A DNA stretch of 64,000 nt, from contig JAXDDX010000043.1 in the NCBI GenBank assembly GCA_034670405.1, positions 496,001-560,000 on the forward strand. Direction: 5' to 3'. The notes beneath the pieces were generated by a model. The model was not told the DNA's origin. It made no database searches and saw nothing but the letters and a program-made list of their open reading frames with translations. Position 1 is the first letter of the stretch. Each line of letters starts with the position of its first letter. Positions 23,691-36,704 of this stretch are shown here, in pieces. A program made the translations under genes and the position numbers. This DNA is from Hoplostethus atlanticus. Lineage: Eukaryota; Chordata; Actinopteri; Trachichthyiformes; Trachichthyidae.

Positions 23691-24555
23691 GGCTCATTGT
23701 TTTTATGGGTATGCATTGGATGCTATTTAGTTGACAGTTAGATTGCTTGCTCGCTTTTCCTGTTTTCTCCCCTACCAAAACTGCCTTTTTTTCTTTTTGT
23801 GTACTCTGCTGGCTTTACCTCATGTGTGAAAATTGCTGTGCTCCAATGTCACTATTGATTTATGCTGGCTAGAGTTGTAATAACCTTGTATATATGGGCG
23901 GGGAGTGTAGTAGGGGACTGTAGTGCAATGAAGAGGAGAAGAAGCAGAGCGCCAGACGGAGTGATCACGGCCAGTTCCAGACTGAGATATAGCCACGACG
24001 CTAGACAAAAGAGGAGGTAAAGACCTATCTGCTTTCTCAAATGCCAATGAAAGGGAAGATTTTCATTCCTGCATTGATGTGAGTGGGTTTTCCAGCAACA
24101 CATGCCCCAATTTGATTTTCCCTCTCTCTCTCTTTCTAGTGCTGACTGAGCCAGACCTGCCAACCTGAGGTGGCACCTGAGCCGGAACTCATTCCTGAAC
24201 CTGAAGTTGCAGCTGAATCAGTCAACTACTTTTGAGTTGCTCCCTGTACATCTTGTGTTGTTTTGTAAGTAATTGTAATTTTTATATGTTTGTAAATTTG
24301 TAAGTGTTTTGCAATAAAAAAAAAACGTGGCCACTGATGGGGGTGATAAGCTGACTGATTTGATTTTCCCTCTCTCTCTCTTTCTAGTGCCGCCATTTTC
24401 CTAACCCCCATTCGTGAGGCGGAGCACCGTGACCTCACTGCAGCAATGAATTCCCTGGTTGAGCCACATGATATTCTGGTCCATCTAAAGTAATGGAACT
24501 CCCTGCCAGAAAACCTGAGAGCAATATTTATTGTATTGTTGGGGTTCAAGGCCCC
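23691..24555. other. unassigned, with a short direct repeat
   Basis: TTTGATTTTCCCTCTCTCTC and the following TCTTTCTAGTGC occur twice (about 24112-24142 and 24358-24390), 246 bp apart. They resemble acceptor-like sequence, but the following frames do not match any gene that I know. Confidence 0.35.
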
Positions 24556-25010
24556 TAGGTTATTACTGTATCATGTTTAAATTCGAACTGTTCTTTTATT
24601 TTACTTTTATTTTGATGATGATTTCATGCTTACTCAGTTTGCACCAGTACAATTGCTTTTTTTTTGGTTATTTTTTTGTTTATCTTCCTCATTCCTCATT
24701 CCTTTCCTTTTTCACTCATTTTATGTAATGCACCTTGACCTGCAATTGTTGTATTACATGTGCTATATAAATAAACCCTAGGCTATTACTGTGTAATGTT
24801 TAAGTTCTAACTGTTCTTTTATTTTACTTTTATTTTGATGATGATGATGATTTTATGCTTACTCCGTTTGCACCAGTACAATTGCTTTTGTTGTTTGTTA
24901 TTTATTTATCTTTTTATTCTTCCTTTATGTCCTCATTCCTTTCCTTTTTCTCTCATTTTATGTAATGCACATTGACCTGCAATTGTTGTATGAAATGTGC
25001 TATATAAATG
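24556..25010. repeat. tandem duplication of LINE-tail-like unit (~220 bp x2)
   Basis: CCCCTAGGTTATTACTGTAT (24552) recurs as CCCTAGGCTATTACTGTGTA (24775). The two copies share TTTACTTTTATTTTGATGAT, TTTGCACCAGTACAATTGCT and the ending GTGCTATATAAAT, a common LINE/SINE tail in fish. Confidence 0.7.
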
Positions 25011-25306
25011 TACTGTATATAATAAATATAAACTGTAGGAGTAGCGACAAGTTAGAAAACGACTACAAAATTTCAAATTTCCAACTGCTGCTAGAGTGAG
25101 AACTGAACATTCTACAATGTATTTCAATGGCAAAAAAACTATGAATAAAACTATAAATATTTCCAAACCTATAAAAACTATAAAAAAATTAAAATACACC
25201 CCAAAAACTACAAAAGAATATGAACATTTTGATGTAAGTATGAAGTTTCTAGTACAAAAAATGACAAACTAGTTACACTTTAAAAAACCAAAAAAGTGGG
25301 GGGAAT

Positions 25307-25422
25307 AATAATAAAGAAATAGTGACAATAACAGTAGTGTGCTAGCTTGCTAAGCTAGCCCACTAATAATAAAGAAATAGTGAGAATAACAGTAGTGTGC
25401 TAGCTTGCCAAGCTAGCCCACT
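25307..25422. repeat. 58-bp direct repeat x2 with palindrome
   Basis: Two 58-bp units (25307-25364, 25365-25422) differ at only two or three positions. Each carries the inverted repeat GCTAGCTTGCTAAGCTAGC. Confidence 0.85.
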
Positions 25423-26319
25423 AATTAAAAAAATAGAGGGTTAGACAGAGTAGACATAATTAAAAACATGAAAGAATCTTATAAATCGGTCTTTAAAACA
25501 TTAAATAGCGCGTTGAAACAGAAAAAAAACTAAGCTCACATAACATGTCACCATTATAAAAGTGGGTTTTCAGAAGACATTAAGAGGAAGGGATTGTGCA
25601 GCTCTGATGGTCGAGAGGAGGCTGTTTTAGAGTCTAGGGGCCTTTTATAGCCAAAATGTTTACACCTTTAGTTCATAACCCAGCAAATGGGATGTGATGC
25701 ATTTAGGATTCCAAGTGAATGAAGTTGCCTGTTCGTCCTCTGCATTTGACCCATCCTGACTACTTAGCAGTGGGCAGCCTTGACACAGTGCCCGGAGGCC
25801 AACTTCAGCACCAAGGCCAGTGCCTTGCTCAATGGCAAGAGTTCTAACCTAACTTGCATGTATTCATTACAGCACCTTGTGTGAATTACAACTGAAATAT
25901 TCAAGATCCACAGGAACAACCGTTAATACATTTACTGAATAAACTGGAAATGAAAAATGTAATGTTTGCATAACTTGCACATTTTGCATTCTGTTTTTTT
26001 ACATTGCACATTCATTTTTTACACATGTACATACATACTTGACTTATTGTCTATATATTTTTATTGTTAAATTTATTTTATTTCTTGTAATTTTTCTTTT
26101 CTTCTTCCTTTTCAACTTTAGCATAGTGACGCTTACCACCGTGCATTGCACTTTTGTACCACTATAACTGTGTATGTGACGAATAAACCCTTTTGAACCT
26201 TTTTTTTTTTTTTAACCTTTTGAAAACCATGTAGATTTGATAATAACTAAACCACTAACAGAAATGTGTAATATAATGCATAGAATATTATGCATATTAT
26301 CAAGACGGAACATACATTT
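25423..26319. other. repeat debris, unassigned
   Basis: Contains fragments common in fish non-coding repeats (CCCGGAGGCCAACTTCAGCA near 25790; a GTGACGAATAAACCCTTTTG tail near 26180 followed by poly-T). No coding gene. Confidence 0.35.
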
Positions 26320-26690
26320 GTATGTGGTGACGGCCGACGATGGCGCGGAGCCTCCCTCACCACCTCTGTACTGTCGGCGTCCAGGAGCGGGTTTTTCCAC
26401 ATCGGAGTGGGCCAGGCGGCGGCTTCCCCGTTCCCGGGGGAGACGCAGCGGGCGGGGCGGTGGCCAGCCTGTCATGTCAACGGCCAGTCAGTCCACTGAC
26501 TCAACTCCTGGATGCGAGGATCAAGGCGAGGAAGAGTCTTCCCCGGGGCGGCTCAAGGTCAGTGGGGCCAGGTGATGTTGGCCGGGGTGCTGGCGGCTTC
26601 CAGGCTAGCGGGCCGGGCCGGTGGCACCCGCGACGCCACTCCGATCTGCTTTTTTATTTTACCCCAGTCTGGGTTTAACTTTGTGTGCAC
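26320..26690. other. GC-rich, CpG-rich patch
   Basis: Strikingly GC- and CpG-rich against an AT-rich background, with long open frames on both strands that simply reflect composition. It shares AGTCCACTGACTCAA with the foldback family at 8421-9090 and 21725-21760. Could be a transposon 5' region or a CpG island; no gene was identified. Confidence 0.4.
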
Positions 26691-27759
26691 TCTTTTGTGA
26701 TATATTGTTAACTACTGCTGTATCAATAAAATTGTGGGGAAAATATTACGTAAAAGTGTCTATGGAAATGTACTCGTAAATACAATTAAAATGACCGATC
26801 AAAACACAGCAAAGAAGGAACTTCATACTTAATACAGGAACGTCTTACTACACATACAGTGAGAGGAGTCAGCTGACAGCTTTGTTGTGGGCAGATGAAC
26901 AGAGAGATGGCTAGGGACAGATGGCAGCATCCCATCCTCAGTGAGAGAATTCAGAATCTGACAGAAAGGCAATAACTGTACCGTGAATACAGATTTCTTG
27001 GCAGATAGTGCAGAGAATGAGTATGAACGGAAATTAAATGGATTTGACAGAAGTAAGGAATAAACAGCACAGGAAGCGCGCAGCAGTGAGCGTGAAAGTC
27101 GGGGCACTGAGAAAGCCAAGAAAAATGAACAAGCTCAATGGAAAGTAATGATGATATTTTCAGAAGATGCAGGAGGGAAGCTCCATCCTGTGCAGTTAAC
27201 AAATGCATGGTATTAGTGTGAAATGTCACATAGTGGGTACTAAGGGAAAGGTCAGGGGAGTAATTAGTGGGGCGCCACTATCCATGAACGTGAATTATCC
27301 GCAGAGAGAAATACAAGGAGGAAAGATACTTGAAGCAAAAAGAGACTCCTAAGCAAGAGAAAAGACCAGCAGGAAGAAAGTCTGTCGGTGCTTCTCCGTT
27401 TTGAGAAAAACAAACGGAAAGTGATGATTGAGTTATTCTGTGCGTGTATACATCCCGCCACCTTGTGGAGCTAATGCAAAAAGGCACGTTATCATGCAGA
27501 TGCTCCTATATAATATGCTAAAAAAAATATGGCGCCTTTTTGCCCAGTCCAAATTGTGAATGTAATAGTTGTTCTGTGATGTCTTATACATGGGAATACT
27601 TGAATAATGACTGTTTTGACACAAATGTTTTTTGTTGATAGAGATGTCATTTGTCCTTTTCAGTTGTGCTCTACTATGTTATTTACCAAAAGGAGTTGTT
27701 ACAATGATATTCTTGATCTTTTCAATTTTGGGATGAAGCCCTTAACAAAGTGGTTTCCG

Positions 27760-28440
27760 AAAGAAATTATGGCTGTTTTGACATTGAAAAGGCTTATGAT
27801 ACAACATGGAGTGTCTGCTTATCAAAATGAAGATGATGGGCATTCAGACTATCTATAACAAAATCCTATATTATAGGATATTTACTACTAATAAAATACC
27901 TGAAAATGTAAACTTGGAAAGGTTAAATGTATTTAAGTGTCTTGACTCATGGTTTTATGAATGGTATACATGGAAGACATACAAAAATCTAGAAAAAAAA
28001 TGAAAATATCCAATATCAAGCACTGATCAGATCCTCCTTTGATTATGGGTGTGTGGTTTAAGAGCAGCAGCAGCTATTTGTATAGGGTCAGTGAGGACAA
28101 CTGCCATTAACGATTTACTTGAGGCGGGGGAAACTCCTCTCGATCTTGAATTGAATTGATTTGAAATTGTCACTTACTTATTGGGTTTGTTTGAAAGGTC
28201 GTGGGAATGGAGACACTTAATGAATGTTGGGAGTATTGTGGGGATTATTTACAGAAGAAATGCATTTGCTTGGAATATAGACTGTATAACAGAAGAGTAT
28301 GGATTGGATTATACTGGCATAGTATACGTATACTGGAGGATATATTCAAGTATATTCCAGAGTATTTACTACAGACTTTCTGATAAGTTATCAGTATATT
28401 CAACTGAGATGGCAGCCATAATAATTGGATTGAAAAAATA
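27760..28440 (+). mobile_element. degenerate LINE with RNase H (I/Jockey-like)
   Basis: Ordered fragments in shifting plus-strand frames: FDIEKAYDTTW (RT motif, about 27785-27815), RSSFDYGCVV (about 28030-28058) and VYSTEMAAIIIGLKK (about 28390-28441, RNase H-like). This order (RT catalytic region, DYGC, then an RNase H with the VYSTE start) suits I- or Jockey-group non-LTR elements. The YADD box and most of the domain are not intact. Confidence 0.55.
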
Positions 28441-28444
28441 AAGA

Positions 28445-30316
28445 AGAAACCTCAGGAGGGGTTACTCAGAGAGGGACCCCCCTACCAGGACGGTTGGGCG
28501 TGCAATAGATGCCGAGTTTGGGCAAGCAGCGTATACACATTGCTTAAAAGTTTATTATGGTGGGACATCCAGATCTGATGTGGGGCATCACAGCAAACGG
28601 CAGCTCAGTCAGTGTCATTGTAGGACTACAGGACCACGCAGGCGCCAACACTGCCCAGATAGGAGAACACAAACGCCCGCTCAGTCAGCATCGTCCTAGG
28701 AGTGGGGGAACACGCAGACGCCAACGCCGAGCTGCAGCCTGGAACAGATACGAGACACACCCACCCATACACACACTCTCACTCACACAGACAAACATGA
28801 CCAGCGTCAGTGGACAGGAGCAGCTAGACCAGGACAATAGGACATGTAGGCAGGATGCTATTTTGTACCCCGTTTTACTGTTTTACCCTGTTTTTACTAT
28901 CATTATTATTTATACTGTACATAGTGTAGACTACAGTATATTCTGATGCAGCAGATACAATAAAGAAAGGTGGAGATTAGCCTTGAATCTGTACACTCCG
29001 GTACAGTAGATGGCAGAATGCACCTTAGTTAGTTACGAACTGCCTGCAAACCGAAAGTCAGCTGATGGCTCATAGTCATATGATCTGCTGCAATTTGTAA
29101 CACGGAAGTAGCGGAAAACAAACCGAACTACGGTAAGGGAACATTTCATTTTCCTACCGATTTATACAATGATAATCGACGCTTCTAAGCGTCGGGGTAC
29201 TTTTGGCGACACTGAAATGTATGTCTGCAAAGTGATATAATGTTTGTGAGCGTGAATTTCCGATAGTTTACCAACTACATTATATCAGTGTGCTTGCCAT
29301 ATGCCAACCACACTCAGTGAGAATGTAGTTAAAGGAAAACCCCACGTAAAATACTAAAACACCAGTTAAAAAAGATATTGGTGATTTGACATTTCTGGGT
29401 ATATTTTGGTATTTGGTAGTACTTTTTTTTTTTACTCCCGAGGATAACTGCGGTCAACTGAGACGGCTTTTGTCAAACCACGGTCTTGCCAGTCGCGCTT
29501 TATATTTTGTTGCGCGTCTACTGGTGTAATCACCATTGGAGCAAATACGGCGTCTCAAGTTGATTTATTTATTTTATTTTTTAAATGAAAAATAGAGCCA
29601 GACTCAAACTATTTACGGTTGTACTTCACTCAAACTTTTACGTTCATAAAAAAATATTTTTCAATAATTAGTTAACAATTCCAATGCAGGACGTCCATTT
29701 TTTTTGTACCCACGTGAAACATGAAGTTATTTTACTGTGCCATTTTTAAGAAATGCTAATTCAAAGTCACCCAGAAGCTAATTTGGGGAAACCCGTGGCA
29801 AACTTTCTTATGTTTACCTGTCAGCAGGTGAGCGCTGTGGTAAACATAAGAAAGTGCTAATTTCCATAACTAGTTGACAGTTCCATTGGATTTCTCTTTA
29901 GGCCATCAATTTCTGTACCCACCTGACATTGTAATTTGCCATTTTTAAGAATTCCTAACTTAAATTCACCCAGAGGCTCATTTATGGAGAACAATTGCAA
30001 TTGTTAGGCTAGTTTTAGAGTGCCTACGGTCCCAGGCTGCAACGCTGCAATGTTGATGTCTAGTTCTTCAGCAAGCTGAGAGACGAGAACAAACACATGA
30101 TAAATATACATTCACATGTGTTCTATCCACATAAACTGTCTGGAGCTCTTGGCTGTTCAGCTGACACTAAAGAGAAACAGGTTCATGAATGAACTTTATT
30201 CGTCACATACACATACATGCAGTGAAATTCTTTTTCTGCACACCCCTGACTAGATATACACACAACATATCACCCCACACACATGCACATGCATTTTCAG
30301 GTCAGGGCGTGCAGCC
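28445..30316. other. unassigned, with diverged internal duplication
   Basis: A block near 28740-28830 (AACAGATACGAGACAC, ACATGACCAGCGTCAGTGGA) recurs near 48975-49050. The stretches 29660-29790 and 29870-29985 are diverged copies of each other (GCCATTTTTAAGAA, TCACCCAGA). GTCAGCAGGTGAGCGCTGTG near 29820 recurs near 32936. No exon was recognised. Confidence 0.4.
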
Positions 30317-30700
30317 ATTAAACGGCGCCTGGAGCAGTTTAAAGGGGCACCATGTGTTGGTCTGGACAGACAATGCTACTATTGTAGCATACATCAACAG
30401 ACAAGGGGGGTAGAGGTCCCACAGTGGCACACAGACTCACTATCTGATCTGATCAGATACACGGCGATACATGCCAGGGATCCTGAATTGTGGGGCGGAT
30501 CAACTGTCCAGAGGAAGTCTGGGCTTGGCCTGTGAGTGGTTCAATTTGAATACGGCAGGACTTCCCCGAAATGGTATTGATACCATTCAGAATGCTTGGG
30601 CCCCATCTATGAGGTTCCTTTATGAGCATAAGTTCCTTTTTATTTGAGGTGTGATGCTGCTATCTTGGCCCTACTGTGTTGATTTTGAGGTAAGACACCC
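30317..30700 (+). mobile_element. DIRS-type retrotransposon fragment
   Basis: 30357-30410 reads VWTDNATIVAYINRQGG, the RNase H signature of fish DIRS elements (usually DNTTVVAYINRQGG). About 200 bp on, APSMRFLYEHKF matches the APSTRRLY-type start of the DIRS tyrosine recombinase. Stops and frameshifts lie between. RT, gag and termini are missing. Confidence 0.65.
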
Positions 30701-30734
30701 CCCTAGTGTGTCGCTTCATGACATAAGCTTCCCA

Positions 30735-30960
30735 TGTCTAAGCCACTGGCCTTATCCTGGGACCTACCCACTGTGCTAGATGCCCTCTCTCTTTCACCTT
30801 TTGAGCCACTGCCGAACACTGCCGAGTTCAGCAAGGTGACAGCTGAGGGGAAAAAGCTGTTCCTGAGCCTGCTGGTCCTGGAACGGAGAGAGACCTGTAG
30901 CACCTCCCAGAGGGGAGATGGGCATCCAAGCAACTCTGCGTTTTTCTCATTTTGCACACC
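30735..30960 (-). mobile_element. CR1/Rex1-type LINE 3' fragment
   Basis: On the minus strand it reads SRTSRLRNSFFPSAVTLLNS, the C-terminus of the LINE family seen at 14151-14584. The nucleotide block GTGACAGCTGAGGGGAAAAA followed by GCTGTTCCTGAGCCTGCTGG also occurs at 33445-33490. Confidence 0.65.
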
Positions 30961-31184
30961 AATGAGTTGCAGTAAAAGTAGTGTAAATTATATCAAATGG
31001 ATTCAATTAGTTTTTTTGTCTTGTTTTATACCCTACTTCTAGTAATGACCCAGAGAGAAATGTTTGTTTTCGATGCTAAGCTGTTAGTTTGACAACTTAT
31101 CTTTGTCACATGTAACATTAAATTGAACAAATTGCTGTGGCATTTATCCATGAGTTTATATTTTTACAATATATTTCCAATATA

Positions 31185-31555
31185 TATACACTCACCGGCC
31201 TCTTTATTAGGTACACCTATCTAGTACCTTTTGCCCCCAGAACAACCTGAATTCTTCGTGGCATGGATTCAACACAAAGAGCTGTTATTGGAGCATTTGT
31301 GGCCTTTCTGGTAGCTTGAACAAGTCTGCCCATTCTCCTCTGACCTCTCTTATTAACAAAACATAACCATTCTCAATAAACTCTAGTGCATGAAAATCCC
31401 AGGAAGGCAGCTGTTATTGAGATGCTGGAACCACCACATCTTGCACCCACAATCATACCTCTTATGTCATGCATCTTGCCCATGCTAATGTTTGGTCGAA
31501 CAAAACACTAAACCACTTCATGATGTCTGCTTTAGGTAGGTAGGTAGGTGATCTC
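31185..31555. mobile_element. DNA transposon fragment with TTTATTAGGTACACC end
   Basis: Begins ACTCACCGGCCTCTTTATTA then GGTACACC, a common terminal sequence in fish genomes. It continues with GAGCTGTTATTGGAGCATTT and CCCATTCTCCTCTGACCTCT, typical of the same family. The opposite terminus was not found; an AGGTAGGTAGGTAGG run marks the far side. Confidence 0.55.
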
Positions 31556-33414
31556 TGGCAAACTTAAGATGGGCGGCTTTGTTCTTTATAGACAGTTCTA
31601 TTCAGTTTTAGACAGTTTCTATTCAGTGTTCTTGACGGACGCACAGTGACATCAGATGCAGCAATGGAGGCATGTAGATTTCTGGATGTTATTCTTGGGT
31701 TTTTCCTCGTTTTAACACTTTCTTGCGGCTCTTGGTGATATTTTAGATTCTAGGTAGTCACTGTCATGTTAAATGCTCTTCATTTATATATATATATACT
31801 GTATATTATTTGTCTTACAGTAGACAATCTTTTGGATATGACTTTACAACCTTCCACAGACTGATACACATTTAATACTCGATTCCTGAGGGGGGAAATG
31901 GACGGGGGTGGGGGGGGACTAAACCATCCTCCCCAAAGATCTGACCTTTGATTGGTTAACTTAATACCCAATTATTTACCCACCTGATTCTACTTACCTT
32001 CTCAATTTAACTAATGCAAGAGGAGGCTCACTTAGTTTTTGCACCTGCAGTAATTCCCTTTAAACTATATTAATTTTACTACATGCACAATTTCCTCTAA
32101 AAACATATGAAATATAATTCCTGAATAAATAAAAACAGAACCTTAAATAAGGATTGCACTGTAAAAACTCAAAACTTCTACAATTGCACAAGGGGTTCAC
32201 AAACTTGAAATCATGACTATATATTCGTTGATGTGCTTACTTGTCAGGGTTTACAGTGGGTGAACAGTATACCCTCTATACCATGAACATGGACCCTTGT
32301 CTAACTTTCAATATTATTTATTTTGAAGTGACTTGATCATATTTAGGCTATAATGGGAACATAATTAACAGCAAAATATATAAAAAACAAACATTCAATT
32401 AAAGGCATAAAACAGCATCTTAATACTTTTGACTGCTATTGATTTGGCAGTTTTTGTTGATTAACTGTATGATTATGAAAGTGCCTTAATGGGATTTTCC
32501 TCTGTTCTGGTTGTTTTATAACAGTTGACCAATATTAAACTTGGACATTGAAGCAGGCAGGAACCAAAACATACTAGTAGAAGATATATCCATTCTATTT
32601 TCCATCGTTAGGCAATATAAAGTTGGGGTAGGTCTGTACATCTTAAAGCATTTATCAGAATTAAGAAAGAAAAATACCCAAAGTCTGATTAAATATTTAG
32701 TTGTTCACACTCCACATGTCCACACCATTAACATAAGAATTTAACCATATATGGTAACAATCTTCCATGAACATGCTGCAGGAAATGTCATTGATCTCTC
32801 TTGACAAAGAGAAGCAAGATAATTTTTTCTGACGCAGCAATTGTAGTTTTGTTAACTGAGGTTGAGGTACACCAAAAAGTACTTTGTACTTTGTCAGTGA
32901 TGGATTAACAAGCAAGGAGGGGAAAAAATTGCCTGTCAGCAGGTGAGTGCTGTGGTAAACTCTGCATGGAGAACAGTGACAGAAATGTTAAAACATGGCC
33001 TTAAAGACAAAAATGGAATTATGGTCTGGGGTTTAGTCACTGATGCCATTGTCTCTCTTACACTGAATATGGCTCAGATGAAGAGAAGCAAGAAGAGAAC
33101 GAAAGGCAGTTTGGCATCTAACCAGAAGTGCAAATAGCGAAGTACAGAAGTGTATAGTGGTAATATAAATATTAAATAAACAGTAAGGGCTAGATATGAA
33201 TATAATAATATGTACAGAATATGAATATGCTGATATGTACAGAATGAACAGTAATGACATTGTAAACGGGGTACAAAATATCTATATATAAATAAAATAT
33301 ATGGTGCAAAGGTGTAAGTAGTGCAGAAATATATCTAAAGCATATAGTGCAGGTACTGAAGTGTGGCAGTAGTAGGGAGGTCATTGTTCATTGTTCAGTC
33401 GGGGGGGGGGGAGA
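31556..33414. other. unassigned AT-rich sequence
   Basis: Nothing identifiable apart from short AT runs and a poly-G at about 33403-33411. Short frames lack family motifs. Confidence 0.4.
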
Positions 33415-34267
33415 TTGCTATCACCGTGGTGCAGAGTTCAGCACGGTGACAGCTGAGGGGAAGAAGCTGTTCCTGAGCCTGCTGGTCCTGTAACGGAGGG
33501 ACCTGTAGCGCCTCCCAGAGGGGAGGTGGGCCAACAGTCTGTGGCTGGGGTGAGAGGAGTCCTTAACGATGCTGCGCGCCCTTCGCAGACACAGCTTGTG
33601 CTGGACCGACTCAATGGTACAGTGAGGTACTGGTGATGCGTCGGGCGGTTTTCACCACCCTCTGCAGTGCTTTCCGGTCTGAAACAGAGCAGTTGCCGTA
33701 CCAGACTGTGATGCAGTTGGTAAGGATGCTCTCGATGGTGCAGCGGTAGAAGTTCACCAGAATCTGAGGAGACAGGTGGACTTTCTTCAGTCTCCAGTCT
33801 TCAGTCTTTTTCAGTCTTCAGTGCCAAGGTCACCGAGTTTGATGATCAGTTTGGAGGGGATGATGGTGTTGAATGCTGAGCTGAAGTCTATGAACAGCAT
33901 TCTGACATAGGTGTTGTTGTTGTCTAGGTGGGAGAGGGCAGAGTGTAGTGCCATGTAGATGGCGTCCTCCATACACTTATTCTGGTGATAGGTGAATTGG
34001 AGGGGGTCCAATCTGGGTGGTAGGGAGGTTTTGAGGTGAGCCAAGACCAGCCTCTCGAAGCACTTCATGATGGTGGGGGTGAGTGCAACAGGGCGAAAGT
34101 CATTAAGGCTCACTGTGGTGGAGTGTTTTTGCACCGGCACGATGGAGGTGGACTTGAAGCACGTGGGGACAACTGCCTGAGCCAGTGACAGGTTGAAGAT
34201 GTCAGTCAGGACCTCAGACAACTGCCCAGCACAGGCGCTGAGTACGCGTCCGGGGATGCCATCAGGG

Positions 34268-35507
34268 TAGGGGTGGGCGGTATAACGGTTGAACCGGTAT
34301 ACCGGTAGAAATCCGTGCCAAGGTAGAGATTTGACTCTACCGGATGTACCGGTAGAAGGCTACTTTTAGGCTCTTTGAATGTAAAAATACTTTTTCACAT
34401 TTACAAACGTAACACACAAAGCTAGCGAACTGCGCGCTGCCATTTAAAGTTAATAAACTAGTTTGTGGAAAAAGACGATGTGAAAAAGTGAGTAGTGCAA
34501 CATAAACTTCGACGTAAACAGACGCATGCTTTCTGAAGATGCATGGTGAGATGGAAGGCAGCGAGCATGATGCGGGAGCTCCCGTTCCCGATGCAAACAA
34601 AGAAGAAGAATTAGTTAGAAAGAAAGGTGCCTCGTCCATCATCTGGACGTGGTTTGGGTTTAAAAAGTCGGACAGAAAACTATTATCTGCAAGCAATGTC
34701 GAGCAAGAGTTGTTGCCGGCGGTGGTAACACGAGCAATCTCTTTTATCACCTCAAACCAAAACATGTCCGCGAGTATGAAGAGAGTACTAGGATGCGCGC
34801 AGACACAAGCAGTCCCTCCGCAAGTGGTGGCTAAACGAAAAACCACAACGCAGACGTCGCTAGCCGAGTCATTTTCCAGTGGCTATCCGTATGACGAAAA
34901 AAAGCAAGCGGTGGAAGGACATTCCACATTCCATAACGGAGTACCTATGTAAGGACATGGTTCCTATACAAACAGGTTTAAGGCATTGATCAAAACACTG
35001 GATCCGAGGTATGTGATGCCAGGTCGAAAATACTTCAGCCAAACTGGAAAAAGGTTTGCATATAATGTGCTATTTATCTTTATAATTCTTTTCTTGGCAT
35101 GTTGCCTAACCTTTGAAGTTTTTGTTATATACAGTAGAAGTTATTTTAAGTATTTTTATGTATTTTTTTTTTTTTTTAAATCTTTCTTTGTATTGTTCAG
35201 AACCTATTTTGGAAAAAAGTTTGCATATATTTAATACAGTGCAGTTTTGCACAATAAAACATTCATAAACAATTAAGTTCAATGTCAATTTTGTCATAAT
35301 CTACAGATTACAGAATACTATGAATGGAAGAGCCCAGTAGAAACCTCATAGTTAACCCCCCGGGAATAAATTGTTACCATCCCAGAGTCTTGTACTGCTC
35401 CTAAAGCATTTTTTATTATTATTATAAGAAAAACAAATATACCGTGACCGTCCAAAAATTCTAAATATACCATGATATAAATTTTAGGCCATACCTGCCC
35501 ACCCCTA
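34268..35507 (+). mobile_element. hAT transposon (ZBED-like), internally deleted
   Basis: Flanked by a perfect 8-bp duplication CATCAGGG (34260-34267 and 35508-35515), the hallmark of hAT insertion. Termini are TAGGGGTGGGCGGTAT and, inverted, TAGGGGTGGGCAGGTAT. The plus-strand coding remnant includes ASSIIWTWFGFKKSDR (BED-finger-like start, about 34630-34675), TSLAESFSSGYPYDEKKQ (about 34855-34910) and IKTLDPRYVMPGRKYFSQT (34986-35045). These match the N-terminal portion of ZBED/hAT transposases. The catalytic core and dimerisation domain are deleted, and the BED region is frameshifted. Confidence 0.88.
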
Positions 35508-36704
35508 CATCAGGGCCAGCAGCCTTGCGCGCGTTAGTCCGACTCAATGCAGCACACACATCAGTGGGGGTGAGTGTGTGAGTGCACAGTCTTGATGGCT
35601 GCCTCCTGGTTGTCCCCGTCAAAGCGGGGATAAAAGTTGTTGAGCTCATCAAGGTGGGAGGTGTCGCAGGTAGGGGGGGAGGTGTTGGTGGTTTTGTAAT
35701 CCGTTATGGCCTGGATGCCTTGCCACATGCGTCGGGGGTCAGAGTTGTTGTTGAAGTGCTCCTCAATCCTCAGTTGTGGCTGTACTTGGCCCTCTTGATG
35801 CCCCTCTTCAGGTTAGACCTGGATGAACTGTAGGCCTGCGCGTCACCTGACCTGAAAGCGGTGTCTCGTGCTTTCAGCAGCAGGCAGACCTCTCTGTTCA
35901 TCCACGGCTTCTGGTTTGGGAACGTTGTAATCTGTTTGGTGGTGGTAACACTACTGTGTTGATATAGTCCAGAACGGAGGAGGCATAAGTATCAATGTCC
36001 GTGTGGGAGTTCAGGGTGGCCTGAGTGGCAAACATACTCCAGTCTGTGTCTTCAAACCACTGCTGTAGTACAGTCTGCTCCCTCTGGCCACACTTTAACT
36101 GTCCTCACTGTGCGTTTCACACATTTGATAAGTGGTGAGTACTTGGGGACAAGGAACAATGAGAGGTGGTCAGACTGTCCTAGGTGGGGGAGGGGAATGG
36201 CTTTGTATGCCTCAGCCATGTTGGTGTACACATGGTCCAAGTTCTTGTCTCCTCTAGTGGGGCAGGGGACATGCTGGTGGAATTTGGAGAGTACAGTCTT
36301 CAGGTTTGAGTGGTTGAAGTCACCCGCAACAATAAAGGCTGCCTCTGGGTGCTTAGTCTGTTGCTTCCTAATGGCAGCATGCAGTTCTTTCATTGCAAGC
36401 TTATATCCGGGGGATATAAGCTGCAGTCACAACAGAAGATGTAAAATCTCTGGGCAGATAGAACGGTCTACACTTAACCATGAGAAACTCAAGGTTAGCA
36501 GAGCAGCGACTCTCCATTATGGCAGTGTCCGTGCACCAAGCTTTGTTTACATAAATGCACAGTCCCCCACCTCTGGTCTTACTGGAGTCATCAGCTATTC
36601 TGTCCACCCGGAGGACACAGTGCCCTGTTAGCTCAATGGCGCTATCAGGGACACCACTGTTGAGCCATGTTTGTGAAAATCATGATGTCCATAATGCAGT
36701 CCAT

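Noticed and set aside
26237-26678. GC-rich open frames as a novel gene
   Set aside because: Open on several frames because of base composition, with no domain, splice context or conserved motif; one part shares sequence with a repeat module.
34539-34952. Independent protein-coding gene with acidic N-terminus
   Set aside because: It is the frameshifted N-terminal part of an hAT transposase inside an element with TIRs and an 8-bp target duplication.
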